This document shows, one piece after another, positions 16,857-27,300 of a DNA stretch of 64,000 bases; within the stretch, counting starts at the first letter, position 1, and each line of letters opens with the position of its first letter. The translations under genes were made by a program, and so were the position numbers. The notes under the pieces are model-generated. The model saw nothing but the letters and a program-made list of their open reading frames with translations, was not told where the DNA came from and did not search any database. The stretch spans positions 197,814 to 261,813 of the forward strand of contig JACPKY010000002.1 of the NCBI GenBank assembly GCA_016186795.1. The letters run 5' to 3'. This stretch comes from Candidatus Gottesmanbacteria bacterium. Its GTDB lineage: Bacteria; Patescibacteria; Microgenomatia; 2-02-FULL-39-11.

Positions 16857-19181
16857 TTAATTCTTTCTTTTTCTCACTAATTTGCTTTCCACATCAGAAA
16901 TTGTTTCGCGCACACGGTTTACGGCATCACTATTCACTGACATTGACGTTACTCCCCAAGAGACAAGCTTCTCTACCAGTTCTGGATAATCAGATGGCGC
17001 TTGGCCACAAATTGAACTTGTGACACCGTATTTGAGGCAGGTTTTTATAACCCGTTCTATCGCCCACAACACTGCAGGGTTTTGCTCGTTAAACTCGGGA
17101 GCTACCTCGGTGTTATCACGGTCGGTTCCCAAAATGAGCATTGTCAGATCATTTGATCCAATCGATACTCCATCGATTCCTGCTTCACAGAATTTATCAA
17201 GAAGAATTACATTCGATGGTATTTCAACCATCATCCATAACTTAAAAGATGAGGAACGTGAAAGTCCGTTTGCAGCAATAATCTTTTTTACATTGATAAG
17301 ATCTTCAACCGTTCGAACAAATGGAAGCATAAGCCATAAATTCCGCAACCCGTACTTGTTGCGGACCTTTTTTATAGCCTCAAGTTCAAGTTCAAAAACC
17401 TTCGGGTCAGCGATGTAGCGGTACGCACCCCGATACCCGAGCATCGGATTTGGCTCTTCCGGTTCGAACTCCTTGCCGCCAATGAGGTTTCGGTATTCAT
17501 TTGTTTTGAAATCTGTTGCGCGGTATACAACCGGCCTAGGATGAAATGCTTTACAAAACTTCACTAGATCACCCGCAAGTTTATTGATAAAAATACCTTC
17601 TTTGTGTTCTTTTATGAGCTTTTTGGGGTGAGTACCAATATCGGCAATCATAAATTCGGCTCGGAGAAGGCCAATTCCATCGACATTCATTTTCGCAACC
17701 TCTTCTACCCGTGTGGGGGTTGCCAAATTGACGTACACTTTTGTTGCTGTTTTCAGGGTTGAGCCTCGAGTTGATGCGGTCGATGCCAGAATTTTGTTTT
17801 TTTCTGCTTGAGTTAACGCTCCTTTGTATACAGTACCTTTCGTACCATGAACAGTCACAACAGTACCGGTTGGAATAAGTTTCGTTGCTTTCAAAGCTCC
17901 AACAACTGCAGGAATTCCAAGTTCGCGACTGACAATTGCGGCATGTGATGTTCGTCCTCCCCGTTCTGTGACGATAGCAACTGCTCGTTTCATTGCCGGA
18001 ACAAAATCCGGATTTGTTTGTTCGGTAACAAGTACATCTCCTTCCTTAACTCGGTCAATTTGAGACGCATGGTAGATTACCTTTGCAGGTCCCCAAGTAA
18101 TTCCCGGAGAAGCAGGGTCTCCAGAAATAAGTACAGGAAGGGTAATTTTCGTTTCGTTCTCGGAGGGTTTTTTTGCAGATTTCTTGATAGTCGTTATTGG
18201 GCGAGTCTGAACAATATAGATTTCGCCACCTTCAAGCGCCCACTCAATGTCTTGGGGAAAAAAATAATGCTTTTCCAAAAGTTTTCCAATTTTTGCTACT
18301 TTCAAAACATCAGCATCCGAGATTTTCTGTCGTTGACCATCTTTTTCTTTTACGGCAATAATTTTGTTTTTTCCGTTAACTTGCATCATTGCCTTTCCCT
18401 GGGGTGAAATTTTCTTATTGAGAAGCTGGAGCTTCTTTTTTTCTACTTCAAAATGGTCAGGAGTGACTTCGCCTTGAACGATCAATTCTCCGAGACCAAG
18501 TATTGCTTCAATCACGATACAATTTTTATCGTTGCTGATTGGATCAATGGTAAACATAACACCAGATACTTGGGAAGAAACCATAAGTTGAACAGGTACT
18601 GCAATTCCCACTTTCATATGGTCAAAATGCTGTTCCTCCCGATAAAAAATTGCTCTGGGGGTGAAAAGCGACGCCCAGGCTTCTTGAACTTTCTTTACAA
18701 CATTTGCCTCACCTGAGACATTAAGAAATGTTGCTTGTTGCCCGGCAAATGATGCATTGGGTAAATCCTCAGCAGTTGCTGATGATCGGACAGCTACATA
18801 CGGATTTTGGAGGGATGTAAATAGTTTCGATCGAATAGATTCTCCTTTTGACTTGCGGGATAAATCTGCATACGATGTCATAATCTCGCGTGCGATATCC
18901 CTTGGCATGTGCGCAGCTGAAATTATTTTCTGGATTTTAGAAGCAACCTGCGATAGATTTTTCGGGTCTTTATGATTTAAAAGTTTGAGAACATCTCGGA
19001 TTTTTCGTTCAATCCCCGTATCATCAAGAAACGCTTGATAAGCGGCGGACGTAACCACAAAACCGAATGGCACTGGAATTTTTGCATTCCACATTTCACC
19101 TAAATTCGCTCCCTTTCCCCCGACAAGCGCTACATCATCTTTGCTGATTTCGTTAAACCACGCAATATACTTTTTTTTCAT
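16857..19181 (-). CDS. ppsA: Phosphoenolpyruvate synthase
   Basis: PpsA makes PEP, AMP and phosphate from pyruvate, ATP and water, the entry step of gluconeogenesis. The 774-residue protein has an ATP-grasp domain (VGGKGANLGEM, VRSSATAEDLPNASFAGQ), the swivelling phosphohistidine domain (ERGGRTSHAAIVSRELGIP, His carrier) and the TIM-barrel PEP domain (GLLRAEFM, MVEIPSNVI, IGSNDLTMLILGTDRD, and the catalytic Cys in SSICGQAPSDYPEL). Pyruvate phosphate dikinase would be longer, near 870 residues, with a different linker. A GGAGG ribosome-binding site lies 12 bases before the ATG. Confidence 0.95.
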   Translation of the reverse strand: MKKKYIAWFNEISKDDVALVGGKGANLGEMWNAKIPVPFGFVVTSAAYQAFLDDTGIERKIRDVLKLLNHKDPKNLSQVASKIQKIISAAHMPRDIAREIMTSYADLSRKSKGESIRSKLFTSLQNPYVAVRSSATAEDLPNASFAGQQATFLNVSGEANVVKKVQEAWASLFTPRAIFYREEQHFDHMKVGIAVPVQLMVSSQVSGVMFTIDPISNDKNCIVIEAILGLGELIVQGEVTPDHFEVEKKKLQLLNKKISPQGKAMMQVNGKNKIIAVKEKDGQRQKISDADVLKVAKIGKLLEKHYFFPQDIEWALEGGEIYIVQTRPITTIKKSAKKPSENETKITLPVLISGDPASPGITWGPAKVIYHASQIDRVKEGDVLVTEQTNPDFVPAMKRAVAIVTERGGRTSHAAIVSRELGIPAVVGALKATKLIPTGTVVTVHGTKGTVYKGALTQAEKNKILASTASTRGSTLKTATKVYVNLATPTRVEEVAKMNVDGIGLLRAEFMIADIGTHPKKLIKEHKEGIFINKLAGDLVKFCKAFHPRPVVYRATDFKTNEYRNLIGGKEFEPEEPNPMLGYRGAYRYIADPKVFELELEAIKKVRNKYGLRNLWLMLPFVRTVEDLINVKKIIAANGLSRSSSFKLWMMVEIPSNVILLDKFCEAGIDGVSIGSNDLTMLILGTDRDNTEVAPEFNEQNPAVLWAIERVIKTCLKYGVTSSICGQAPSDYPELVEKLVSWGVTSMSVNSDAVNRVRETISDVESKLVRKRKN

Positions 19182-19225
19182 ATGTAAGCGTTTCCTCCCT
19201 TAATTAATTTCGTTCTATATGCCCA

Positions 19226-20302
19226 TCAGTTTCGTAACGTATTTTTGAAGTAGTCAACCCAAGGAATTTGAGCGGGATCAACACCATGAAGCATGGCAAG
19301 GTAAAAGGTGATATAACTTCCAAGTTGTATAACTTCAAAAACCTGTGAAAGCGGCGTATCGAGCTTTGCAGTATACTCAATAATTTCAATTTCCTGTTTC
19401 TTGATAACATCCTTTGTCAGACGCATGCGGACGTCAATTTCTTTTGAATACAGGCCGGAATTGAGTACAAAAAAAAGAAGCGTTTGAGGATTTGTTTGTG
19501 GGAATTTCAAACCTTCCATCAGATGGTGATTGAGCTCTGGAACAAGGTAGTAATTGGCAAAATGCTTACCGGTTTCATGGAAAGGATTGCGGATTGCATG
19601 GATAGCACCGGAAAGAAACTCACCACCGATGATGTTTACAATCTTTTTACTTAACATTTCCGCATACTGTTTTCCTTTATTTTCCGCAACAGGTACTTTT
19701 TTTTCATATTCTTTTTGGAGCGAAAGAAGATTGTCAATCAGTTTTTTGATTTCCTGATCATCAACGGAAAGATATCCAAGTGTAGAAAGGAGAGCAATTT
19801 GACCAATCTGCATGTATCCTTGACCCAAGCGAGGTTGCATAGAGGGGTTGTAATCCTGAGAGAACGAATAAAACGGCTTCATATAAATCTTCATAAGCTC
19901 TTCGAGTTTCCCACCTGAGCTAATTCCTATTATTTTCGGCTCAAAGGGGAGCCGAAATGCTTCCTCCGCGCACGAAATTGTCTCTTGGGTATTTCCTGAG
20001 TAACTGGCGAAGATAAGAAGTGTATTTGGGTTGACATGAGCTGGTAGATGATAGTCACTGACGATATCAAGAGGAATCTTAAGGGATTTATGGTAAAGAT
20101 TTTTTATGATGTGCGCACCATATGCTGATCCACCCATTCCACAAAAAACGATCGATGTTGCGTCTCGGTATGTGTCAGGTAAATCAAGTTTTTTAATATC
20201 ATTCCAGGCTGTTTGGCACTGTTGTGGGAGAAAGTGAATAGAATCGTAGGAATGTCCCTGGTCGTAAATTGAGTAAATTTTAAGGTCATTCAACTGGTCC
20301 AT
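19226..20302 (-). CDS. Bifunctional phosphoglucose/phosphomannose isomerase
   Basis: The 358-residue two-SIS-domain protein belongs to the PGI/PMI family first described in Pyrobaculum and Aeropyrum. It has FCGMGGSAYGAHI (near residue 52), the phosphate-binding IFASYSGNTQETI, and the catalytic region NPFHETGKHFANYY with VPELNHHLMEGL. It interconverts glucose-6-phosphate, mannose-6-phosphate and fructose-6-phosphate. Its neighbours supply fructose-6-phosphate (fbp) and use mannose/glucose-6-phosphate (phosphohexomutase). The start has a ribosome-binding site, GGAG, 5 bases before ATG. Confidence 0.88.
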   Translation of the reverse strand: MDQLNDLKIYSIYDQGHSYDSIHFLPQQCQTAWNDIKKLDLPDTYRDATSIVFCGMGGSAYGAHIIKNLYHKSLKIPLDIVSDYHLPAHVNPNTLLIFASYSGNTQETISCAEEAFRLPFEPKIIGISSGGKLEELMKIYMKPFYSFSQDYNPSMQPRLGQGYMQIGQIALLSTLGYLSVDDQEIKKLIDNLLSLQKEYEKKVPVAENKGKQYAEMLSKKIVNIIGGEFLSGAIHAIRNPFHETGKHFANYYLVPELNHHLMEGLKFPQTNPQTLLFFVLNSGLYSKEIDVRMRLTKDVIKKQEIEIIEYTAKLDTPLSQVFEVIQLGSYITFYLAMLHGVDPAQIPWVDYFKNTLRN

Positions 20303-20310
20303 AATAACTC

Positions 20311-21675
20311 CTATACTTTACTTCCTCCAAAAGACTTAATCAATTCCTCAATTTTATTCATTTGTACTCGGAGAATATCTTTAGTGTTGGCTTCGAGGTT
20401 TACTCGAAGATATGGCTCCGTTTTTGATACCCGCATATTTACCCACCAATTCGGATACCAGAGGGACAGCCCATCAAGGTGGTCAGTTTTTCCATCATGG
20501 AATATTTTTTCGAGTCTTTCCAGAATTGACGTGGCTTCGGTTGTACGAAAATTTACTTCACCACTTTGAAAATAGATTTGAGTCTCAGATACAATACTTG
20601 AGAGCTTTTTCTCACCTTCGGATAGAAACTGTAAAAAGGCAAGACCGGCAATGGTAGAACTATCAGCATAATAATTTTCCCGGAAATAAAAATGTCCGGA
20701 ATGTTCCCCCGCAAAGAGAGCATTTTCTTTTTTCATATATTCTTTGATAAATGAATGGCCCACACGAACTCGAATTGGAATCCCTCCAGATTTTTCTACA
20801 GTCTCCGGCACAATTTTTCCGCAGACTGCATTGTAGAGAACTGACGCAGGACCCTTTTTTAACAGGAAAAACTTTGCCAGAAGCGCAGTTGTAGTTGTTC
20901 CGGATAAAACTGTTCCGTTTTCATCAAGCACAAACAGTCTATCAGCATCACCATCGATGGCAAATCCGACATCCGCGTGTGTATTGCGTATACTTTTTTG
21001 TATATCAATGAGGTTTTTTTCATTCAATGGATCTGGAAGATGATGAGGAAAACGCCCATCGGGTTCAAAATAGAGTTTATGAATTTTGATCGGGAGATAT
21101 TTTTCCAGAAGGTTCCAAGAGACTCCTCCCATGCCGTTTCCGGCATCAATTACAACACGAAGTGGCCGAATTTTTTCCTTATTTACAAATGAAAGGGCAT
21201 GACGTATCCATTCTTTTTCAATTGCAAAATCTGACATAGTCCCCTTTTTGGAAGCACGAGGAAAATTGCCATTAGTCGCAATATCTCGAATTTCCGGAAG
21301 TCCTCTTTGTCCGTGAAGTGGAACTGCACCGCTGGTTACAATTTTTATTCCGTTATATTGAGCTGGATTATGCGAGGCAGAAATAATGATATTTGCATCG
21401 AACTGGAATTTACCTGAAGCAAAATTATGCATCTCGGTGGATATTCGACCAAGATTTACCACGTCAACTCCCTGGTCCATAATACCTTTGGTGAGACTAT
21501 CAAAAAGAGAAGGTGAGGATAAACGCATATCGAAGCCTACTGCAATGCGGGAAACGTGTAAAAAAACGCATACAGACCTCCCAATCGTATAGTAGGTATC
21601 CTCATTGATATCGTCCGGATACACCCCACGGATATCATAATCACGGAAAATTTTGGGATTAATGGGAGATGCCAT
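20311..21675 (-). CDS. manB: Phosphomannomutase/phosphoglucomutase
   Basis: The 454-residue alpha-D-phosphohexomutase shows all four family loops: the phosphoserine loop ISASHNPAQYNGIK, the metal loop AIDGDADRLF, the sugar loop GEHSGHFYF, and a C-terminal phosphate-binding domain ending near LRVNLEANTKD. It converts hexose-6-phosphates into hexose-1-phosphates for nucleotide-sugar synthesis. It starts the sugar part of the operon, 8 bases before the isomerase. The sequence does not separate mannose from glucose preference; enzymes of this subgroup often use both. Confidence 0.9.
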   Translation of the reverse strand: MASPINPKIFRDYDIRGVYPDDINEDTYYTIGRSVCVFLHVSRIAVGFDMRLSSPSLFDSLTKGIMDQGVDVVNLGRISTEMHNFASGKFQFDANIIISASHNPAQYNGIKIVTSGAVPLHGQRGLPEIRDIATNGNFPRASKKGTMSDFAIEKEWIRHALSFVNKEKIRPLRVVIDAGNGMGGVSWNLLEKYLPIKIHKLYFEPDGRFPHHLPDPLNEKNLIDIQKSIRNTHADVGFAIDGDADRLFVLDENGTVLSGTTTTALLAKFFLLKKGPASVLYNAVCGKIVPETVEKSGGIPIRVRVGHSFIKEYMKKENALFAGEHSGHFYFRENYYADSSTIAGLAFLQFLSEGEKKLSSIVSETQIYFQSGEVNFRTTEATSILERLEKIFHDGKTDHLDGLSLWYPNWWVNMRVSKTEPYLRVNLEANTKDILRVQMNKIEELIKSFGGSKV

Positions 21676-21710
21676 CTGTATGAAAAAATATGACAGGAAT
21701 ACATTTCATA

Positions 21711-22400
21711 CTAAAGATTAACAAGAAAAATGTCAAGTAGCTGGGAGGTTGTGAACGGAGTCTGACCGGATTTAACGCTTGCATCGATTGCAAGAAGTTG
21801 GCGGTACGATTTCTGAAGATCATCCAAAGAAAACTGGTGAGACTGATCCATAAATTTCCTTGCTTGCCATGGGGAAAGTGAATGCAATCCAGAAAGGCCT
21901 AAATCGCGAGCCAGAATAAGATATCGCCATTGCCTGATAAGCATGGCATAGACAAGTTCTGCATCACTTTGTGTCAAAAGCCTGTGAAAGGTTTGTAAAA
22001 GGTCATTTTGTCTAACTTTCCCGATACTATCCAAAAACGCAAAGAGGAGTTTCGGATAGGTATATCCGTACACTTTTGTGTGGGAAAAATATTTGTTGAT
22101 AGTTGCCTTTGACACTTCGGATTTCTCCCAGAAAATAATAGTGCGAGTCTCTCCCACTGATAGAAGAATATTGATACATTCTTCCTTTGATTTCGATTTT
22201 GGAAGGTTCGTGAGATTTTCAATAATGATTGTTTGAGGAAGGGAAAAAAGAGATTGGGAGAAAGTCTCCTCAGTAAGATCCTTCGCAGTTACCTTCGAAC
22301 CTTCAAAAGTTTTGATATCATCGCTCTTTCTTGCGTTTTTCTCCTCTATAAGTTTATTTCGAGACGAAACATGGTCGTCTCCATGGATAAGAATAATCAT
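21711..22400 (-). CDS. holA: DNA polymerase III delta subunit (HolA), shortened
   Basis: The 229-residue protein resembles HolA, the clamp-loader wrench that opens the sliding clamp. It begins MIILIHGDDHVSSRNKL. Its C-terminal part, MLIRQWRYLILARDL with SPWQARKFMDQSHQFSLDDLQKSYRQLLAIDASVKSGQ, is the HolA domain III collar pattern. Bacterial HolA usually has 320-345 residues. The missing ~100 residues are in the N-terminal ATPase-like and middle domains; no Walker A is expected in delta. Its ATG overlaps the stop of the upstream metallopeptidase (ATGA), indicating translational coupling. Confidence 0.68.
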   Translation of the reverse strand: MIILIHGDDHVSSRNKLIEEKNARKSDDIKTFEGSKVTAKDLTEETFSQSLFSLPQTIIIENLTNLPKSKSKEECINILLSVGETRTIIFWEKSEVSKATINKYFSHTKVYGYTYPKLLFAFLDSIGKVRQNDLLQTFHRLLTQSDAELVYAMLIRQWRYLILARDLGLSGLHSLSPWQARKFMDQSHQFSLDDLQKSYRQLLAIDASVKSGQTPFTTSQLLDIFLVNL

Positions 22401-22774
22401 AGGAAATTCTTGTAAAGCTGAAATAATTTTTCCACATTTCTTCGATCGATATGTTGTCCCCGACCGCGATGTGGCAGTAGGCTTCCAGAAAAATTCTTGG
22501 GAATATGCAAAAGTTCATGAATAAGTACTCGTGTTTTATCATCATTGGATAAGTGGTCAAAATACTGGGATAAAACTTCTATGACATAGTGCGGTGGGAT
22601 TTTAAGAGCTAATTGCCATACTTTGGGAAAACTCCAAATTCTTGCACGCGCACGTGATGAGGAACCGTGACTTCTAAAACAAACGATCCGTTTATGATCG
22701 ATGTAATGAAGATCCAATCTCGTAACGATGAGACGAATACTTCTCGCGACGTCTGTTGCTTCTAGCCATTCCAT
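22397..22774 (-). CDS. Putative small metallopeptidase (HELLH motif)
   Basis: The 125-residue protein has RVLIHELLHIPKNFSG, a zincin-type HExxH motif near residue 86, followed by LLPHRGRG with a possible third His ligand 13 residues on. It resembles the putative phage metallopeptidase family (PF18894 as I recall it), whose substrates are unknown. The start is the ATG at 22774. An apparent earlier start reads TTG-TAT-AAT through the -10 hexamer. TATAAT ends 6 bases before the chosen ATG, so this gene heads the long holA-manB-gluconeogenesis operon with a leaderless mRNA. Confidence 0.6.
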   Translation of the reverse strand: MEWLEATDVARSIRLIVTRLDLHYIDHKRIVCFRSHGSSSRARARIWSFPKVWQLALKIPPHYVIEVLSQYFDHLSNDDKTRVLIHELLHIPKNFSGSLLPHRGRGQHIDRRNVEKLFQLYKNFL

Positions 22775-22780
22775 ATCAGT

Positions 22781-22786
22781 ATTATA
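22781..22786 (-). promoter_or_regulatory. -10 element of the metallopeptidase/holA operon (leaderless)
   Basis: TATAAT on the minus strand ends 6 bases before the ATG at 22774. It diverges from the RND adaptor promoter within an 84-base intergenic region. Confidence 0.55.
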
Positions 22787-22806
22787 CAATGTTGCTTCGT
22801 CTAGTA

Positions 22807-22835
22807 TTGTATTCCACTTAGAGATTGCATATAAT
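22807..22835 (+). promoter_or_regulatory. Promoter of the RND efflux genes
   Basis: TTGTAT (22807-22812), a 17-base spacer and TATAAT (22830-22835). The -10 lies 23 bases before the ATG at 22859. The leader of about 17 bases is pyrimidine-rich and has no Shine-Dalgarno sequence. Confidence 0.6.
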
Positions 22836-22858
22836 CGCTCCCCCTGCCCTCGTTTTCT

Positions 22859-24331
22859 ATGAAATCTGTCGCAAAAATTCTCGCGAGGGTAAAACGGGCC
22901 CTAAATAAGACGAAGAAAACAGTTTCTGCGCGGAAGAAAAGAATTGTCGCCTATATTGATAAAAAGCCATACAAAAGCTTTTTTATCGCCCTTGGTCTTC
23001 TTCTTATTCTCATCGTTCTCAGTAACATACTCGGGGTTCCAAAGGTTGATGATAAAAAAGGAGAATTACCTCCAAAGCAGGTAGAAATTTATGCAGTAGG
23101 AACAGCCCCGAAACTTACAGTGCAAGCACAAATTGAGAAATCAGGAGTGGTCCATATAACCTCACTTACTTCTGGAGTAGTGCAATCAATAGGAAAAGGG
23201 GCTGGACAAAAGTTTTCGAAAGGTCAAATACTTGTACGGCTTTCAACAAATTATCAAGGTGGAAACGCATCATCACTTGCCCGTCAAATGGCCCAGATAC
23301 AATATCAGAATGTTGTCGATACATATGACGTGAATAAAGAAATAATTAAAAAACAGAAGGAACTCGCAGAAAAAGGAGATGCTCAAGCTGACGACCTAAG
23401 AACTATTACTGATAAGTCAATATCTGAAACACAATCTCTTATTAATCTTAATAGTGATATTCTTACAACCCTTGATAAAAATTTAAGTAATTTAGAAGCT
23501 ACCAACGTTTCCGGAAGTAATGATGGGCTCATTCTTTCTACAAAGCAACTGAAATCTCAATTTTTAGCTGCCAATAATAGTGCCAGACAGGCACTGCGGA
23601 TGAGTGAGTTTAACTCCTCGGCAGATAACCCCCCAGCACAGATTTCTGACGTGCAAAAAGAGATAAGTTTGAAGCAGCTCGGTCTCCAAGAGAAAATGCT
23701 TGATCTAAGTCGAGAAGTAAGTAAGATCCAACTTCAGATAGCACGGGTTAGTGAGGGCATGATGTTCCCGACTGCTCCATTTAATGGTACGGTTCAGAAG
23801 GTGTTCGTCAAAGTCGGTCAGCAAGTAAACCCCGGAACAGAACTTATGGTTCTTTCCCAAACGAAAGATAAAGATCCGGCCGTTGCAACAGCGTATGTTT
23901 CTTCTGATATCGCCAAAAAAGTTTCCAAACTTGAACCAAGTAAACTCCACATAAATAGCACAGCAAGTATTGATAGCTTTCCATCGTTTGTGACCCAAGA
24001 TGCCATATCAGGTTCACTTTACGGCGTCTATTTCACTATCCCAGATGAGTACGTATCTGAAGTTGTTGAGAGAGGGTTTATACAGGTTGATCTGCCAATT
24101 GGATATATTGATACCGGAGCCTCCGTACCATTTATTCCAATTGATGCAATCTATCAAACAAAAGATCAAAATTATGTCTTTGTGGCAGTTGATGGAAAAG
24201 CGGGAGCAAAATCAATTGAGTTGGGACACGTATTTGGAAGTTTTGTTGAAATTCTAAGTGGACTTGAAAATGGCGATAAAGTCATTACCAACCGCAATGT
24301 TATAGCGGGCGATAGTGTCGTTACCAAGTAA
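22859..24331 (+). CDS. Efflux RND transporter periplasmic-adaptor (membrane fusion) subunit
   Basis: The 490-residue protein has a basic N-terminus and one membrane anchor (about residues 40-58, FFIALGLLLILIVLSNIL). A barrel-sandwich half follows (TSGVVQSIGKGAGQKFSKGQILVRL), then a long helical hairpin (about 155-300) and the returning half (APFNGTVQKVFVKVGQQVNPGTELMVLSQ). The C-terminal membrane-proximal domain contains FIPIDAIYQTKDQNYVFVAVDG. This is the domain order of HlyD/AcrA-type adaptors. It forms an operon with the RND pump gene, which begins 1 base after its stop. No outer-membrane TolC partner is in the window. Confidence 0.85.
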   Translation: MKSVAKILARVKRALNKTKKTVSARKKRIVAYIDKKPYKSFFIALGLLLILIVLSNILGVPKVDDKKGELPPKQVEIYAVGTAPKLTVQAQIEKSGVVHITSLTSGVVQSIGKGAGQKFSKGQILVRLSTNYQGGNASSLARQMAQIQYQNVVDTYDVNKEIIKKQKELAEKGDAQADDLRTITDKSISETQSLINLNSDILTTLDKNLSNLEATNVSGSNDGLILSTKQLKSQFLAANNSARQALRMSEFNSSADNPPAQISDVQKEISLKQLGLQEKMLDLSREVSKIQLQIARVSEGMMFPTAPFNGTVQKVFVKVGQQVNPGTELMVLSQTKDKDPAVATAYVSSDIAKKVSKLEPSKLHINSTASIDSFPSFVTQDAISGSLYGVYFTIPDEYVSEVVERGFIQVDLPIGYIDTGASVPFIPIDAIYQTKDQNYVFVAVDGKAGAKSIELGHVFGSFVEILSGLENGDKVITNRNVIAGDSVVTK

Positions 24332-24332
24332 C

Positions 24333-27300
24333 ATGCCAAGAAGGAAACGCTCGTCGTACTTGCAAACATTAAAGTTTGACCCAAAACTCCTCCAAAGCGT
24401 ACAGGCGCGGTATTTGTCAAATGTCCGTTTCCCAATCCTTCTTATCCTTTTAACTGTCATTATAGGAATCTTTGCGTTTATACAGATTCCGAGGCGTCTC
24501 TACCCAGAAATCAAAATCCCAATTGTTATCGTCAATACCGTTATTTCCGGAGCAGGACCTTACGATGTTGAACAACTTGTCACTATACCCTTAGAGCGGC
24601 AACTCGCTGGAGTTGATGGGCTTGATACGATGACATCTACTTCCCGAGAGAGTGTATCGACGATTGCCCTGCAGTTTCTATCAAATGTAAACGCGCGACA
24701 AGCAACCAACGATGTCCATACACTGGTTGACCGCGTTACCAATTTGCCGGAAGATGCTTTCACTCCGGATGTTAACTCTGTAGATTTTGAGGATCAACCA
24801 TTTTGGACATTTGCAATTTCTGGGACTACAGATGGCGCTTCACTCATGCGGTTTGCAAATAATCTAGAGGATCAAATAGAAGATATATCTGCAGTTGACC
24901 GAGTACAAACATCTGGCCTTGATGATCAAACAATCGATGTCGTCCTCAATGTAACTGCCGCAAACGAGTATAACATTAGCCCGATTATTCTTTCGCAACT
25001 TATTAAAAATGCGGCAAAATCTTTTCCAGCAGGAATTGTTTATTCTTCTGCCTCCTCATTCTCACTTACCATCAATCGCGAAATTACAACAATTGATGAC
25101 ATACGAAATCTGCGAATAACCACTTCTGATGCCAATATTCGCTTAGGCGATATTGCCAACGTTTCCGAGCGGTCAAAAAGCGGTCAACAAAATACATATA
25201 TAGCATCGCAAAACCAGACTCCCAAACAGGCGATCCAGTTTTTTGTGTTCAAAAAGGCTACAGTCAATATCGATCAGGCGTTTAAGGTAACCGAGCCCAT
25301 TATCAAATCGGCAGTTGCAAAGTATGACGGCCAATTTACTCTGTATAGTATTCAAAATACGTCAGAGCTCATCGATGAACAGTTTGGAGATCTCAATCGT
25401 GAGTTTCTCACTACCAGCATACTTGTATTTTTACTCCTTCTTCTTTTCCTTGGAATTCGCCAAGGAATTATAAGTAACGTTACCGTCCCTCTCACATTTT
25501 TGGCCACTTTTGCAGTGATCTATACAATGGGTCTCAGCCTTAATTTTTTAACGGTCTTTTCCTTTCTTTTAACCCTTGGGATATTAATTGATGACACAAT
25601 TGTTGTTGTTGCTGCGATGACCAGGTATTACAAAACAGGGAGATTTACTCCTTACCAAACAGGTATTATGGTATGGAAGGATTTTATTGTCCCTCTTTGG
25701 TCATCTGCAATCACAACGATATGGGGTTTTGTTCCACTTCTTCTCTCAACGGGAATTATTGGTGAATTTATTAAGTCAATTCCAATTGTTGTCACAACGG
25801 CAATGCTTTCATCAACGATTATCTCGGTTCTTATTACCATTCCTCTCATGATCGTATTTCTGAAGCCTCAATTTCCTCGCCGAGTAAAAATATTATTTGC
25901 TGTGTTGGGGATTATCTCATTTTTGGGATTTTTCCTATTCACCCTTCCCAAAAATATCGTTCTTCCTCTCGTTATTCTTTCTAGTTTCGTCTTTTTGTTT
26001 GTCTCGTACCGAGTGAGAAACCCGCTTCTATCATTTACCCGTCGCTCTATTCGCACGAATAAAAGGATACATAGATTACTTATTAATCTTCGATTTATCG
26101 CAGAGCACGGACTTATCAATATCGAGCGGTTAAGTAGCCAATATAGAATTGTCATTGAAAAAGTATTACGGTCATCAAGAGCTCGGCGACAGACTATCAT
26201 TGCAATCGCCTGTTTTACGATCTTTGCGTATTTATTACTCCCGTTGGGTCTTGTGAAAAACGAGTTTTTCCCCAAAGAGGACGCCGAACTTCTCTATGCT
26301 GCGGTAGATCTGCCTTCCGGAATGAAAAATGATGCTGTAACAGAAGAAACAATAAATATTGCCAATAAACTTCGAGATACTGCCGAACTTGATTATATGG
26401 TAGCTGAAGTTGGCCAAGTTTTTGAACAAACAGGAGACAGAAGGACAGATCCGGATGCAATATTATTTACCCTGCATCTGACAAGGACGGAAAAACGTGA
26501 CCCAACATCTTCTGATATTGCTCAAAAAATCCGTGAACAATTTAAGGAGTATTCGAACGGTACATTTTCCGTGGTGGAGCTCACGGGCGGCCCTCCAGCT
26601 GGAGCTGATATTCAGATTCAGCTTCTCGGCGAGGATCTTGGAGTCCTTAACCAATTTGCCGATAAAATTATTGAGTATCTGAAAAATCAAGCGGGAATTG
26701 TCAACGTTGATAAATCGATAAAGCCAGGAACGAGTAAAGTTGTATTCGTTCCCGACAAGACGAAACTTGCAGATTTTCAGGTCTCAACTGATCAAATTGC
26801 ACTTTGGCTTCGTACATATGCAAGCGGATTTACCCTTGATAGTGTCCTTTTTGGTTCGGAGGAGGAGGATATAACGTTTCGCATAAATTCTTATGACAAT
26901 AAGCCTCTGGATGAGGTGAGTACGCTTGCGATCCCATTACCTGCTCCACCTGGGGCAACAATCCCCCTTTCGGCTCTTGGAACATTCAGATTGGAGACAA
27001 ATCCAACCATTATTACTCGGGAAAATCAGAAGAGGTCTATTTCTATATTTGGAGGGGTAACGGGTGGAGCAAATATTCCGGAAAAAAATGCAGCTCTCCT
27101 TGCATTTGCAGACTCTTTGGAACTTCCGCAAGGGTACGAATGGAAGACAGGTGGCGTCAATGAAGAAAATCAAAAATCCGTGCAGTCCATACTGTACTCC
27201 ATGGCTCTTGCATTCCTTCTTATTTTAATTACCATGGTAATTGAGTTTGGTTCTTTCCGGCAGGCATTTATTGCGATGCTCATGATTCCAATCTCAGTTG

